22,598 bases of DNA, from IMG/VR virus record IMGVR_UViG_3300033151_000583, positions 1-22,598 of that record, one strand, 5' to 3'. Below, piece by piece: positions 6,199 through 12,737 of the stretch. Position numbers and translations under genes: made by a program. The stretch is from a virus. A model generated the notes under the pieces. It worked only from the letters and a program-made list of their open reading frames with translations, searched no databases and was not told the origin of the DNA. How positions within the stretch are numbered: the first letter of the stretch is position 1; each line of letters starts with the position of its first letter.

Positions 6199-8921
6199 AC
6201 TACGACCTAACCCCACAAATAACCGACCGCCTAAAAACCCATTACCATTTTAAACCCCGTGGCGAACACTTACGCGAAGGGGTTTGCCCTGAATGTGAGA
6301 AAAAATCATTATGGACCTGGAAAGCCACCCCCGGCATGGTGCAATGTAACCGCGTATCAAAATGCGGTTACACCGAAACCACTAAAAACCTGTTTCCTGA
6401 TCTATACCAGGAACTGGATAAAAAATACCCAGCCACCCAGGAAAACCCAAACGCCACAGCAGATTCCTATCTAGCCCTGGTGCGCGGGTTTCCACTGGAT
6501 AATCTGCGTGGTGCCTATACCCAGCATAGTTACTGGCACCCAAAAGGCGACCGTGGCAGCACCTCTATTCGGTTTTATCTGGATATGGCCAATGGCGTTT
6601 ACTGGGAGCGGTTAATTGATGATGTCACGCTAACACTCGACGATGGCTGTACAGAAATCCGTAATAAATCGTTTAAAGGCTCATTTCGCGGCCTTTGGTG
6701 GATGCCCCCAGGGCAAAAAATAGAGGCGCGTGATCAGGTTTATTTAACCGAGGGGGTTTTTGATGCGATTGCTCTATGGCTGTCTGGAAAAAAAGCCTGC
6801 GCGATTATGTCCGCCGGATCACTGCCCAAAGCAACCCTAGAAAAGCACTTTCATCTAAATATAGTTTGGGTACTAGCACTGGATAACGACAAAGCGGGGC
6901 GCAGCTACACGCGCAAACACGTTAAATGGCTAAAGGAGCACAACCAGAAAACCAGCGCCCTGTTTAGTAGCGATGGGGAGAGCAAACATGACTGGAATGA
7001 TTTATACCAGGAAAATAAACTGACTCAGGAGGATTTACGCGACTACCGATATTTCGGACGGCTGGAGCTGGTCAATAGTGCGCAGGATAAAGCGCAGTTA
7101 ATTTATGATCATCACCAGGGTAAAAAACGTTTTTTTGTGTTTAATCACTTTAACTGTATGTACCGATGCACCGTTAATAAAGAGAAATACGACGATGCCA
7201 GCAAAGATTTAAGCGATACAGAGAACAGCAAGGAAGCCCCCAAAAGCAGTACCGAAGTATTAAACGGATCTTTTTCTATGTCTGCCGAGGTGATGAAAGA
7301 ATCCAACTGCATTACCTCACTACTCTATGTGTTGGAAAGCAATATCGGCGAAGACCCGGTGTACTGTATTCGTGTTGATTTTGAGAATAGCACCCCAACC
7401 ACGCTGATATATTTTTCGGGTGCGGCGCTTAGTAGCCCCACCGAATTTAAAAAAGCGCTGTTTGTGAAAGCCCCTGGCGCACGGATTAAAAAGTCCGCTG
7501 CATCTCATGAAATGATGATAGAAGAATGGTATAAGGAGAAACTTATGAACGTAATTACCCTGGAATATGCGGGCTATAATAAAAGCAATCAGGCCTATAT
7601 CTTTAATGATTATGCGGTGCAGAATGGCAAAGTTATTAAGGTCAATCAGGATGATTATTTTGAATTAAAAGCCGGAGGGATGAAAACCGCCATTCCGTTA
7701 AAACAGAAACTGACCCAAACGCCGTCGGTTAACTGGTATCAGGATTTTAAAGCGGCCTATGGTATGGGCGGTCTGGTGTCATTATCCTGGTGGGTGGGCT
7801 CATTATTTGCCGAACAAATTCGCCAGGAATATCGAAGTTTTCCTTTTTTGGAAATTATTGGTGAGGCGGGGTCGGGTAAAACCGATCTGGAAACCTTTTT
7901 ATGGAAAATAACTGGACGAGAGGGTGATAATTTTAACCCTAACAGCTCCAGCTTTGTGGGGGTGACGCGGAAATTATCACAATTGTCGAATATGCCCATT
8001 GTGTTTAATGAAACCGATAACGAAACCGCCGCGAAAAGTAATCACCTGAAAAAGTTTAATTGGGATGAATGGAAGGGATTATATAATGGCGAAATTGACC
8101 GCCATACCGGGGTAAAAACCCAGGATAATAAAACCCGAAGCTCACCTTTTCGCGCGGCTTTATGTGCTATTCAAAATATCCCTGTGGTGGCTAGCGAAGC
8201 GATACTGTCCCGATTTTTACATGTACAAATAGACCGTGCGCACCATACGCCCGAGGGGAAAAAAGCCAGCGACCGGTTAAACAGTCTGGATATTGAACAG
8301 GTCAGTGGCTTTATGCTGCATGTGTTAACGCAAGAAAAAGCCATGTTAAAGCGGTTTTCAGCGCGGTTTATTGAGCATGTAATCACGCTATCTAATAATG
8401 AACTGGTTATGATGCATAGGATCATGGAAAACCACGCGCTATTGATGGCATTTACCGATTGCTTGCCGCTAGTGATTGATATCCCTGAGCAGGATATTAA
8501 CAAAATGCAAGATACGATTATCGGAATGGCAGAAACAAGGCAGCTGGCTTTAAAAATGGACAGTGTACAGGTGGTGCAATTCTGGGACAATTTTGACTAT
8601 TTAAATACCCGGTTTACCAGCCATAGAGGAACAGAGTCCGGTGTTGGTGAGCATGAGATCAATCATCATAAAACCCCGGAGGATTATATTGCGGTCAGTA
8701 TTCGCGAATATTTTCAGCTGGCCAGACGTTGTGAATTGCCGTTTATTGATCATACTGAGTTACATAAGATTTTAACCACCAGTGTAGAAAATGAGTATAT
8801 AAGCCACGGCACGGTGATTACCTCGCGTATTACTAAAAAACAGATACGGTGTTTTATGTTTAAAACGCCGGAGAAAAAGGCCAGGGACTTGAGGAATAAG
8901 GCGGAGCGGAAGGGGGGGTAA
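6195..8921 (+). CDS. Phage replication primase/helicase (zinc finger, TOPRIM, P-loop ATPase)
   Basis: A 908-residue multidomain replication protein. At the N-terminus Cys31, Cys34, Cys51 and Cys57 form a primase-type zinc ribbon. A TOPRIM fold follows: YLTEGVFDA with Glu186, and LALDNDKAGR with Asp230 and Asp232 for metal binding and primer synthesis. The C-terminal part has a Walker A motif GEAGSGKT (556-563) and a Walker B-like MPIVFNETD (600-608), as in helicases of the DUF927/P4-alpha kind. It probably primes and unwinds phage DNA. It is the last gene of the ATGA-linked operon. The gene ends with a seven-G run immediately before the stop. I cannot assign it to a named phage homologue. Confidence 0.88.
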   Translation: MNYDLTPQITDRLKTHYHFKPRGEHLREGVCPECEKKSLWTWKATPGMVQCNRVSKCGYTETTKNLFPDLYQELDKKYPATQENPNATADSYLALVRGFPLDNLRGAYTQHSYWHPKGDRGSTSIRFYLDMANGVYWERLIDDVTLTLDDGCTEIRNKSFKGSFRGLWWMPPGQKIEARDQVYLTEGVFDAIALWLSGKKACAIMSAGSLPKATLEKHFHLNIVWVLALDNDKAGRSYTRKHVKWLKEHNQKTSALFSSDGESKHDWNDLYQENKLTQEDLRDYRYFGRLELVNSAQDKAQLIYDHHQGKKRFFVFNHFNCMYRCTVNKEKYDDASKDLSDTENSKEAPKSSTEVLNGSFSMSAEVMKESNCITSLLYVLESNIGEDPVYCIRVDFENSTPTTLIYFSGAALSSPTEFKKALFVKAPGARIKKSAASHEMMIEEWYKEKLMNVITLEYAGYNKSNQAYIFNDYAVQNGKVIKVNQDDYFELKAGGMKTAIPLKQKLTQTPSVNWYQDFKAAYGMGGLVSLSWWVGSLFAEQIRQEYRSFPFLEIIGEAGSGKTDLETFLWKITGREGDNFNPNSSSFVGVTRKLSQLSNMPIVFNETDNETAAKSNHLKKFNWDEWKGLYNGEIDRHTGVKTQDNKTRSSPFRAALCAIQNIPVVASEAILSRFLHVQIDRAHHTPEGKKASDRLNSLDIEQVSGFMLHVLTQEKAMLKRFSARFIEHVITLSNNELVMMHRIMENHALLMAFTDCLPLVIDIPEQDINKMQDTIIGMAETRQLALKMDSVQVVQFWDNFDYLNTRFTSHRGTESGVGEHEINHHKTPEDYIAVSIREYFQLARRCELPFIDHTELHKILTTSVENEYISHGTVITSRITKKQIRCFMFKTPEKKARDLRNKAERKGG

Positions 8922-8934
8922 TGAGGATATTAAC

Positions 8935-8961
8935 GGGTATCGTCCCCTTTTATACCCTTTT
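8935..8961 (+). terminator. Weak terminator-like hairpin after the primase gene
   Basis: GGGTAT and ATACCC (8935-8940 / 8952-8957) form a 6-bp stem with an 11-base loop and are followed by four Ts. It lies 13 bases after the primase stop and separates the operon from the cassette array. Confidence 0.45.
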
Positions 8962-9018
8962 ATACTATTGCTAGAAAATCAATGTTTTGTAAAGTGAATT
9001 TTAAATTAAGGGTATCTT

Positions 9019-9222
9019 ATGAGTGAGTACAGCCAAGGAATTTGCGATGATGAAGCGGTAATACTTAAAAATGGACAGCCTTTAACTATTAAGCAAATAT
9101 TAATAGCGCTTAGAACGGTTGAAGAAATAAAGAACTGGGATGTCAATAATAAAATGAAACAGGGAGAGTTCTTATTGCCGCAGCGATTAAGAAAAAAAAT
9201 ACAACAGATTACAGAAACATAA
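9019..9222 (+). CDS. Cassette ORF 1, hypothetical
   Basis: A 67-residue protein, unrecognised, starting MSEYSQGICDDEAVILKNGQ. The middle is a helical segment (LTIKQILIALRTVEEIKNW) and the C-terminus is basic (LPQRLRKKIQQI). Its TAA stop forms part of the R'' box of the following attC site, typical of a cassette gene. AAGGG precedes the start. No attC is visible upstream, so it would be the first member of the array as preserved here. Confidence 0.6.
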   Translation: MSEYSQGICDDEAVILKNGQPLTIKQILIALRTVEEIKNWDVNNKMKQGEFLLPQRLRKKIQQITET

Positions 9223-9350
9223 CGACAGTAGTTTAGGTGAAACCGACTGGGCTACCACAGCCCTTTAAGAAAACGGTTTTCTTAAAGGACAAACTGAAAT
9301 TTTTTAAAAAAACCGCTCTGTCGGTTTTTACACTGCAACGTATTGTTATG
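9219..9350 (+). repeat. attC: attC site 1
   Basis: It begins ATAACGA at the stop of ORF 1 and ends TTGTTATG; these ends pair over seven positions with one G-T wobble. Inner structure includes AAACCGAC / GTCGGTTT and a 12-bp hairpin CCTTTAAGAAAA / TTTTCTTAAAGG. The expected cleavage point is between G9345 and T9346. It is less similar to the other two, which resemble each other closely. Confidence 0.62.
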
Positions 9351-9379
9351 TGGCGGTACTACTACGCGGAGATAAGTTT

Positions 9380-9628
9380 ATGGCATTAGAAATTCCATAT
9401 GTTTTAAAAAAAAATGGCATGTATTACGCCCATAAAGACTGTGGTTACGTTTCAAGGGTTTTACTAGCAGAATTGTATGAAGAACATTATGCCAAAAATT
9501 ATGCTAAAAAAAATGAAGACGTAAGTGCTATACCAATTAATGAATTATTAACTGGAGCCAGCGAGGTTAAAGAATATTTGGATAGAATGCAAATCATGTA
9601 TGACACAATGAAATTATTAGCCACATAA
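9380..9628 (+). CDS. Cassette ORF 2, hypothetical
   Basis: An 82-residue protein, unrecognised. It begins MALEIPYVLKKNGMYYAHKDCGY and has a C-terminal acidic/helical part (GASEVKEYLDRMQIMYDTMKLL). I place the start at 9380 because GGAG precedes it by 8 bases; the in-frame codons further upstream belong to the end of attC 1. The TAA stop lies within the R'' box of attC 2. The Tyr-rich centre (LYEEHYAKNYAKK) has no motif that I know. Confidence 0.62.
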   Translation: MALEIPYVLKKNGMYYAHKDCGYVSRVLLAELYEEHYAKNYAKKNEDVSAIPINELLTGASEVKEYLDRMQIMYDTMKLLAT

Positions 9629-9752
9629 CGCCCTGCTCAGGTGACGCAGGCAGGGCTACGAATGAGCTATTTAATAGCTCAGAAATTTAACTAAATGGCA
9701 ATCTACCCAAACGAACTGCGCGGCCTGCGGTCGCATGGAGTAGATTGTTATA
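9625..9752 (+). repeat. attC: attC site 2
   Basis: Ends ATAACG / TGTTAT pair (R boxes), then two unpaired bases, then CTGCTC / GAGTAG pair (L boxes, one G-T wobble): the R-spacer-L layout of attC. Inside are hairpins GCCCTGC / GCAGGGC, TGAGCTATT / AATAGCTCA and CAATCTAC / GTAGATTG. Confidence 0.75.
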
Positions 9753-9771
9753 AATTTTTACGAGGTGATTT

Positions 9772-9957
9772 ATGGATAGAGCAAATAAAGCACAAATAGC
9801 TCTAGCAATTAGTGCTCTTGATATTACTACACAAAACGAATCTGTTTTTGTGATAAAAAACCACAGGGCTGATTTTGTTGATGCACCTGTTATGGCTAGA
9901 AATGAATTTAACGGAAAAAAAGGAAAGAAAGGTAAATTCTTAAGGGATTGGGAATGA
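9772..9957 (+). CDS. Cassette ORF 3, hypothetical
   Basis: A 61-residue protein, unrecognised. It starts MDRANKAQIALAISALDITT after a good Shine-Dalgarno (GAGGTG, 6 bases before the ATG). The C-terminus is strongly basic and Gly/Lys-rich (NGKKGKKGKFLRDWE), which could contact nucleic acid or be unstructured. The stop is 3 bases before attC 3. Whole cassette length, from cut site to cut site, is about 335 bases. Confidence 0.6.
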   Translation: MDRANKAQIALAISALDITTQNESVFVIKNHRADFVDAPVMARNEFNGKKGKKGKFLRDWE

Positions 9958-9960
9958 TTT

Positions 9961-10087
9961 ATAACGCCCTGCTCAGCTGACGCAGGCAGGGCAACGAATG
10001 AGCTTAAGCAAAGCTCAGATTTTAACTAAACGACAACCTACTTCAACGAACTGCGCGGCCTGCGGTCGGCTGGAGCAGATTGTTATA
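9961..10087 (+). repeat. attC: attC site 3
   Basis: Very similar to attC 2. R boxes ATAACG / TGTTAT pair, two bases are unpaired, and L boxes CTGCTC / GAGCAG pair perfectly. GCCCTGC / GCAGGGC and TGAGCTT / AAGCTCA hairpins are kept with altered loops, so the stems are conserved while the loop sequence varies. Confidence 0.78.
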
Positions 10088-10139
10088 TGCGTATTTTTAT
10101 AATGAATTAAATTTATTTTACTTTATTTACATTCTTTTC

Positions 10140-10167
10140 TTTACTGTTACGCGTAACACTGTATAAT
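10140..10167 (+). promoter_or_regulatory. Cassette 4 promoter with palindromic operator
   Basis: -35 TTTACT and a perfect -10 TATAAT, spaced 16 bases. The spacer contains the 14-bp perfect palindrome TGTTACGCGTAACA (10145-10158). A palindrome between -35 and -10 is a typical repressor site. The core TTACGCGTAA recurs at 16771. Confidence 0.6.
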
Positions 10168-10211
10168 GGTACACAGAGTTTAGAAATTCTCTAAACAAAC
10201 GGAGTAAGAAA

Positions 10212-10526
10212 ATGAAAACAGTTGAAATTGAGAACGTTAGATTAGATGTTACATACAGAACTAATAGCGAAATGAGAACTAAATCCAGCTTTGCAGGAAA
10301 AACTTATAACCAAGGGCTTGCATGTGATGTTTACAATGTGTCTGGAGGTGAACATGTAGCGTTAATCTTAAACTCAGTAAACGGTGACATATTAAATTCT
10401 ACTACTGTTATCAGCATAGAAGAATATGATCAAATATTAGAACTTTACGAGCCAACAGCTGCTGGAAGATACCATACCGCGTTGCTTGAAAGATGTGGTG
10501 CTGAAAACCATTTACAAATACATTAA
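10212..10526 (+). CDS. Cassette ORF 4a, hypothetical
   Basis: A 104-residue protein, unrecognised. It starts MKTVEIENVRLDVTYRTNSEM after GGAGTAAGAAA. It alternates likely beta strands (VYNVSGGEHVALILNSVNGD) with a C-terminal helix (SIEEYDQILELYEPTAAGRYHTALL). It has its own promoter with an operator-like palindrome and a following small basic ORF two bases downstream. Such two-gene, self-promoted cassettes in integrons are often toxin-antitoxin pairs, but no toxin motif is visible, so that is only a suggestion. Confidence 0.6.
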   Translation: MKTVEIENVRLDVTYRTNSEMRTKSSFAGKTYNQGLACDVYNVSGGEHVALILNSVNGDILNSTTVISIEEYDQILELYEPTAAGRYHTALLERCGAENHLQIH

Positions 10527-10528
10527 TA

Positions 10529-10696
10529 GTGGCAACAACAAAAGAAAGACAAGCAGCGTTTCGTAAAAGAAACGCTGCACTTGGCAGGTCAGAGCTTCGC
10601 GGAATAATTGCAACTAAAGAAGAGCAAACATCATTAAAAATCATGATTAAATCAATGCTAAAAGAATTAAGAAAACAAACAGACCTAAGCATATAA
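10529..10696 (+). CDS. Cassette ORF 4b, small basic protein (GTG start)
   Basis: A 55-residue ORF from GTG 10529, two bases after the ORF 4a stop. The sequence KERQAAFRKRNAALGRSELRG, then TKEEQTSLKIMIKSMLKELRK, resembles a class of small phage and plasmid proteins with a KERQAA(F/L)RxR start that are probably ribbon-helix-helix-like DNA binders. There is no ATG in a sensible position, so the start depends on GTG and coupling to ORF 4a. It could be the regulator that binds the palindrome in the cassette 4 promoter; this is inference. Its TAA stop is embedded in an ATATAACG motif like those at the attC sites. Confidence 0.5.
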   Translation: MATTKERQAAFRKRNAALGRSELRGIIATKEEQTSLKIMIKSMLKELRKQTDLSI

Positions 10697-10740
10697 CGTT
10701 TCAGCTTACCTGCCACAAGCGGAAAACCACTAAATTATGA
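10693..10740 (+). repeat. Possible truncated attC 4
   Basis: ATAACG at the stop of ORF 4b repeats the R'' box seen at the other cassettes, followed by TTTCAGCTTACCTGCC. No matching GTTAT right end is found before the next gene. CCACAAGC (10712-10719) has its complement GCTTGTGG inside that next gene. It is probably a broken site marking the right edge of the array. Confidence 0.35.
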
Positions 10741-11435
10741 ACGGAGAAAAGACTTTGAATAACCAAAAAACTAACCCTGAAAACGGTGCTGCTTGTGGTC
10801 AGAGTACAGCGCCTTGTTCTGTCGCGGTATCGCTCTTTGATTACACTGGAAATATCTTGTTACCCTGGCTGAATGCTGGCTATAAATGCTATGCGCTCGA
10901 CTTGCAACACACTGGTAAAAAAGATGATGGAATAAACAGGATACATTACGATTTATCAAAACCATGGCTTCCACCATTCGCACAGCATGAGATTGCCGTG
11001 GTCTTTGCCTTTCCTCCTTGTGACCACCTAGCAGTGAGTGGAGCGAGATGGTTTAAAGGTAAAGGGCTTAGGAAACTGGCCGACAGTATAAACCTGTTTG
11101 CTACTGCTGCCGAGTTTTGCGAATGGGCGAAAGCACCCTACTTAATCGAAAACCCAGTAAGCACGATAAGCAGTTACTGGAGAAAGCCTGATTGTACCTT
11201 TAACCCTTCTGATTATACCGGCTTTTGCAGGGAGGACAATTACAATAAAAAGACCTGCTTATGGACAGGCAATGATTTTGTAATGCCCGAACCTTTTTTT
11301 GCAGATGATGTCGGAGAACCGGACGACAGGATACACCGAATGCCGCCTGGCGCTGATCGCAAAAACTTACGAAGTGCTACACCAATGGGATTTGCTCAAG
11401 CTGTTTTTGAGTCCAACTCCGGTGTTGGCCTGTAG
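10737..11435 (+). CDS. C5-type DNA methyltransferase-like protein (phage family)
   Basis: A 232-residue protein. SLFDYTGNILLPWL (32-45) is a variant of motif I (SAM binding) with YALD following. FAFPPCDHLAVSGARWF (90-106) is the motif IV region with Cys95 as probable nucleophile. IENPVST (137-143) stands where ENV is usual. STISSYWRKPDCTFNPSDYTGF and CLWTG are features I recall from a phage family annotated as DNA cytosine methyltransferases. A TRD and motif X are not obvious, so substrate and activity may differ, for example hydroxymethylated or other modified pyrimidines. The first 27 residues do not align and the true start may be later, because no Shine-Dalgarno precedes 10737. It lies next to the cassette array and may have been acquired with it. 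Confidence 0.7.
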   Translation: MNGEKTLNNQKTNPENGAACGQSTAPCSVAVSLFDYTGNILLPWLNAGYKCYALDLQHTGKKDDGINRIHYDLSKPWLPPFAQHEIAVVFAFPPCDHLAVSGARWFKGKGLRKLADSINLFATAAEFCEWAKAPYLIENPVSTISSYWRKPDCTFNPSDYTGFCREDNYNKKTCLWTGNDFVMPEPFFADDVGEPDDRIHRMPPGADRKNLRSATPMGFAQAVFESNSGVGL

Positions 11436-11504
11436 CAACAGAACAGTTAACTAGGTATATTCTATAATATCGAAATAGACAGAATTAAACTTTTATCACT
11501 GTAA

Positions 11505-11560
11505 AATGCTGGGTTACATCTCTTCGCTACGCTAGAAAATCTAACCCGGCCTACGGTTTA
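11505..11560. repeat. REP-like hairpin between convergent genes
   Basis: GGGTTA and TAACCC flank TCTTCGCTACGCTAGA, next to CCGGCCTACGG. Such GGGTTAC...GTAACCC palindromes near a CCGGCCTAC tail are common intergenic repeats in gammaproteobacteria. It sits between two convergent genes, where it may also act as a bidirectional 3' end. Confidence 0.45.
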
Positions 11561-11570
11561 TAATACGATA

Positions 11571-12143
11571 TTAATCACTCAGGTAATTTTTATTCAGACA
11601 CACATGCTGGCCGTGCAGGTACGCTGCCAAGGCTCTGGCATGGTTAAATACATCACTATGCCCTGATGCATTAAACAAGCGCTTGGTCTCATGATTTACC
11701 ACACGGCTATCATTTCCCTGATACCCATAACGGCCCATTTCTCCCCAGGGGCTAAAGGGGATAAATCGCGCGGTTGTTACTGTCACATCATCGACATTAT
11801 GCAACACATCAACCCGCCGCAACGTTTCCCAGGCGTCAAAATCCGTGTCTTTATCCAGTGCCGGGTTAATCAGAATCAAACGACTAAATTTAGCCCCTTG
11901 TTTGCACGCGCGTACTAAAATATCACAGCCATTAGAGTGTCCGATACCGATAGCACCCGCAGGCGTCATACCCGCCACTACTCGCGCAATATTTTTATTA
12001 AAAAACCGCACTCCGAACAGATCAAAAAAACCATAATCAGCCTGTAAAACTTTATGCTCGGGTAAATAGGGCAATAATGTATCAATGGTCTTTTTACCGT
12101 TATCGCGCACATTAAAACCGTGTACTAAAACTAAAGTGCTCAT
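11571..12143 (-). CDS. Alpha/beta hydrolase, phage-encoded
   Basis: A 190-residue single-domain alpha/beta hydrolase. LVLVHGF (4-10) supplies the oxyanion-hole HG, GIGHSNG (66-72) is the nucleophile elbow with Ser70, ASGHSDVF holds the probable catalytic His162, and the acid is likely in NVDDV (116-120). The substrate is not predictable; a lipase/esterase acting on host envelope or a metabolite is possible. No signal peptide is seen, so it is cytoplasmic. It overlaps the Ogr-like gene by four bases (ATGA) and is transcribed with it, so its expression is tied to the switch to late genes. A hydrolase paired with an Ogr-type regulator looks like accessory (moron) cargo. Confidence 0.8.
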   Translation of the reverse strand: MSTLVLVHGFNVRDNGKKTIDTLLPYLPEHKVLQADYGFFDLFGVRFFNKNIARVVAGMTPAGAIGIGHSNGCDILVRACKQGAKFSRLILINPALDKDTDFDAWETLRRVDVLHNVDDVTVTTARFIPFSPWGEMGRYGYQGNDSRVVNHETKRLFNASGHSDVFNHARALAAYLHGQHVCLNKNYLSD

Positions 12144-12394
12144 GTAAATAAATCTCCCTGAATAAGTTGCTGGCGCTCGCTATGCTCTAATTTATTAATT
12201 AAAGCGGCGGCAATTTGTAGCGTGGTTTTTTGGGGTGGGTTAATATCGTGCTTAAATGCCAGGGTCGCGACAAACGAAGCCCCGCATTTTTGCGTGTTGG
12301 TACATTGGCAGTATAAATCTTTGACCTTGATAGACAGGTCATTACTTGAGGTTATTAAGGCTTTGGTGTGGCAGTGCGGACACAATATGCGCAT
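12140..12394 (-). CDS. ogr: Ogr/Delta-type zinc-finger late transcription activator
   Basis: An 84-residue protein starting MRILCPHCHTKALIT. Cys5-x2-Cys8, then Cys29/Cys31 and Cys37 in YCQCTNTQKCGASFV, match the Ogr/Delta pattern (CX2C, a central gap, then CXC/CX4-5C before A/S-x-F). In P2, Ogr binds zinc and activates the late promoters of the head and tail genes with the host RNA polymerase alpha subunit. The P2-type head genes start 1.4 kb to the right. I start at 12394, where AGGAG precedes by about 9 bases; the open frame further upstream has no such signal. It overlaps the hydrolase start as ATGA. Confidence 0.85.
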   Translation of the reverse strand: MRILCPHCHTKALITSSNDLSIKVKDLYCQCTNTQKCGASFVATLAFKHDINPPQKTTLQIAAALINKLEHSERQQLIQGDLFT

Positions 12395-12422
12395 ACTATA
12401 AACTCCTGATTTAGAGAGTTTA

Positions 12423-12453
12423 ATTATACTGTATACAGTAAATATGGTGTAAA
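12423..12453 (-). promoter_or_regulatory. Promoter of the ogr-like gene with overlapping palindrome
   Basis: On the minus strand -10 TATAAT is at 12428-12423, with a possible -35 TTTACA at 12453-12448 (19-base spacing). The perfect 14-bp palindrome TACTGTATACAGTA (12427-12440) overlaps the -10. A repressor bound there would block expression of the late activator. It has CTGT and ACAG half-sites but is too short for a standard LexA box. Confidence 0.55.
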
Positions 12454-12484
12454 TATAGGGTTTGTGTTTTAAACACCCGTATAA

Positions 12485-12513
12485 TTGACCCTTAATAAAA
12501 TCCCTGCTATTAT
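12485..12513 (+). promoter_or_regulatory. Promoter of C4 module B
   Basis: -35 TTGACC (5/6), a 17-base spacer, -10 TATTAT (5/6). Predicted transcription starts near 12520, at the conserved TACGAGG motif. It has the same layout as the promoter at 2496, but is stronger at the -10. Confidence 0.7.
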
Positions 12514-12517
12514 TCTT

Positions 12518-12574
12518 TACGAGGCGTAGAAACCTTGAGAGCGGAACCCGCACCCGATAGATAGCGGTTTTTTT
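12518..12574 (+). terminator. Conserved leader motif and T7-tailed hairpin, module B
   Basis: TACGAGGCGTAG, then a stem AACC(C)GC / GCGGTT (12545-12551 / 12564-12569) ending in seven Ts followed by ATG. It is the counterpart of 2572-2611. Another hairpin, AGTTAT-A-CGG...CCG-A-ATAACT (12592-12616), follows before the C4-like RNA. Confidence 0.55.
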
Positions 12575-12624
12575 ATGACTAACGATTATTCAGTTATACG
12601 GAAATTCCGAATAACTAAGATTAT

Positions 12625-12692
12625 GAGTTAGGAGTCCTGGAGAATAACCAATATTCAGGGCAGTGCTTTCGCTGTTTCTACCCTCCTAACTC
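12625..12692 (+). ncRNA. c4: C4-type antisense RNA, copy B
   Basis: A 68-nt element closed by a perfect 10-bp stem GAGTTAGGAG / CTCCTAACTC, with the motif TCCTGGAGA, hairpin 1 (GAATA-ACCAA-TATTC), hairpin 2 (CAGTG-CTTT-CGCTG) and the tract TTTCTACCC, the same order of parts as copy A. Hairpin 2 positions 12666-12671 pair with TGAAGG (12724-12729), the Shine-Dalgarno of the next micro-ORF (6 pairs, 2 of them G-U). TTTCTAC (12675-12681) pairs perfectly with GTAGAAA (12714-12720). Both duplexes are collinear and separated by three bases on each strand. The parts that pair with the target differ from copy A, so the two RNAs should not cross-regulate. Confidence 0.78.
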
Positions 12693-12737
12693 TCCTTAAT
12701 TGGAGTTCATTAAGTAGAAAAAATGAAGGAAATCATC

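Larger units (their letters stand above)
9019..10697 (+). mobile_element. Integron-like gene-cassette array (attC sites, no integrase in window)
   Basis: Short unrelated ORFs, each followed directly by a 127-132 nt element that begins ATAACG at the stop codon and ends TTGTTAT. Three such elements are clear (9219, 9625, 9961), and the ends pair as R and L boxes of attC sites. Gene, attC, gene, attC in one direction is the structure of integron cassettes. No intI gene or attI is present, so this is a CALIN-type cluster inside a phage. The fourth cassette (10088 onward) ends in an ATATAACG start without a clear right half. Confidence 0.75.

Noticed and set aside
8171-8590. Minus-strand 139-codon frame within the primase gene
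   Set aside because: A Ser/Cys/Ile-rich low-complexity product with no ribosome site, typical of antisense frames.
9625-10087. CRISPR repeats or simple direct repeat of the two similar 127-nt elements
   Set aside because: Only two close copies separated by a gene, with paired ends and variable loops. attC structure explains them and no spacer array exists.
11691-12036. Plus-strand open frames opposite the hydrolase gene
   Set aside because: They are shadows of the alpha/beta hydrolase, which has an intact catalytic layout.
12427-12440. LexA/SOS box (CTGT...ACAG)
   Set aside because: The half-sites are separated by only two bases, far shorter than the usual 16-bp LexA box, so I record it as an unspecified operator.
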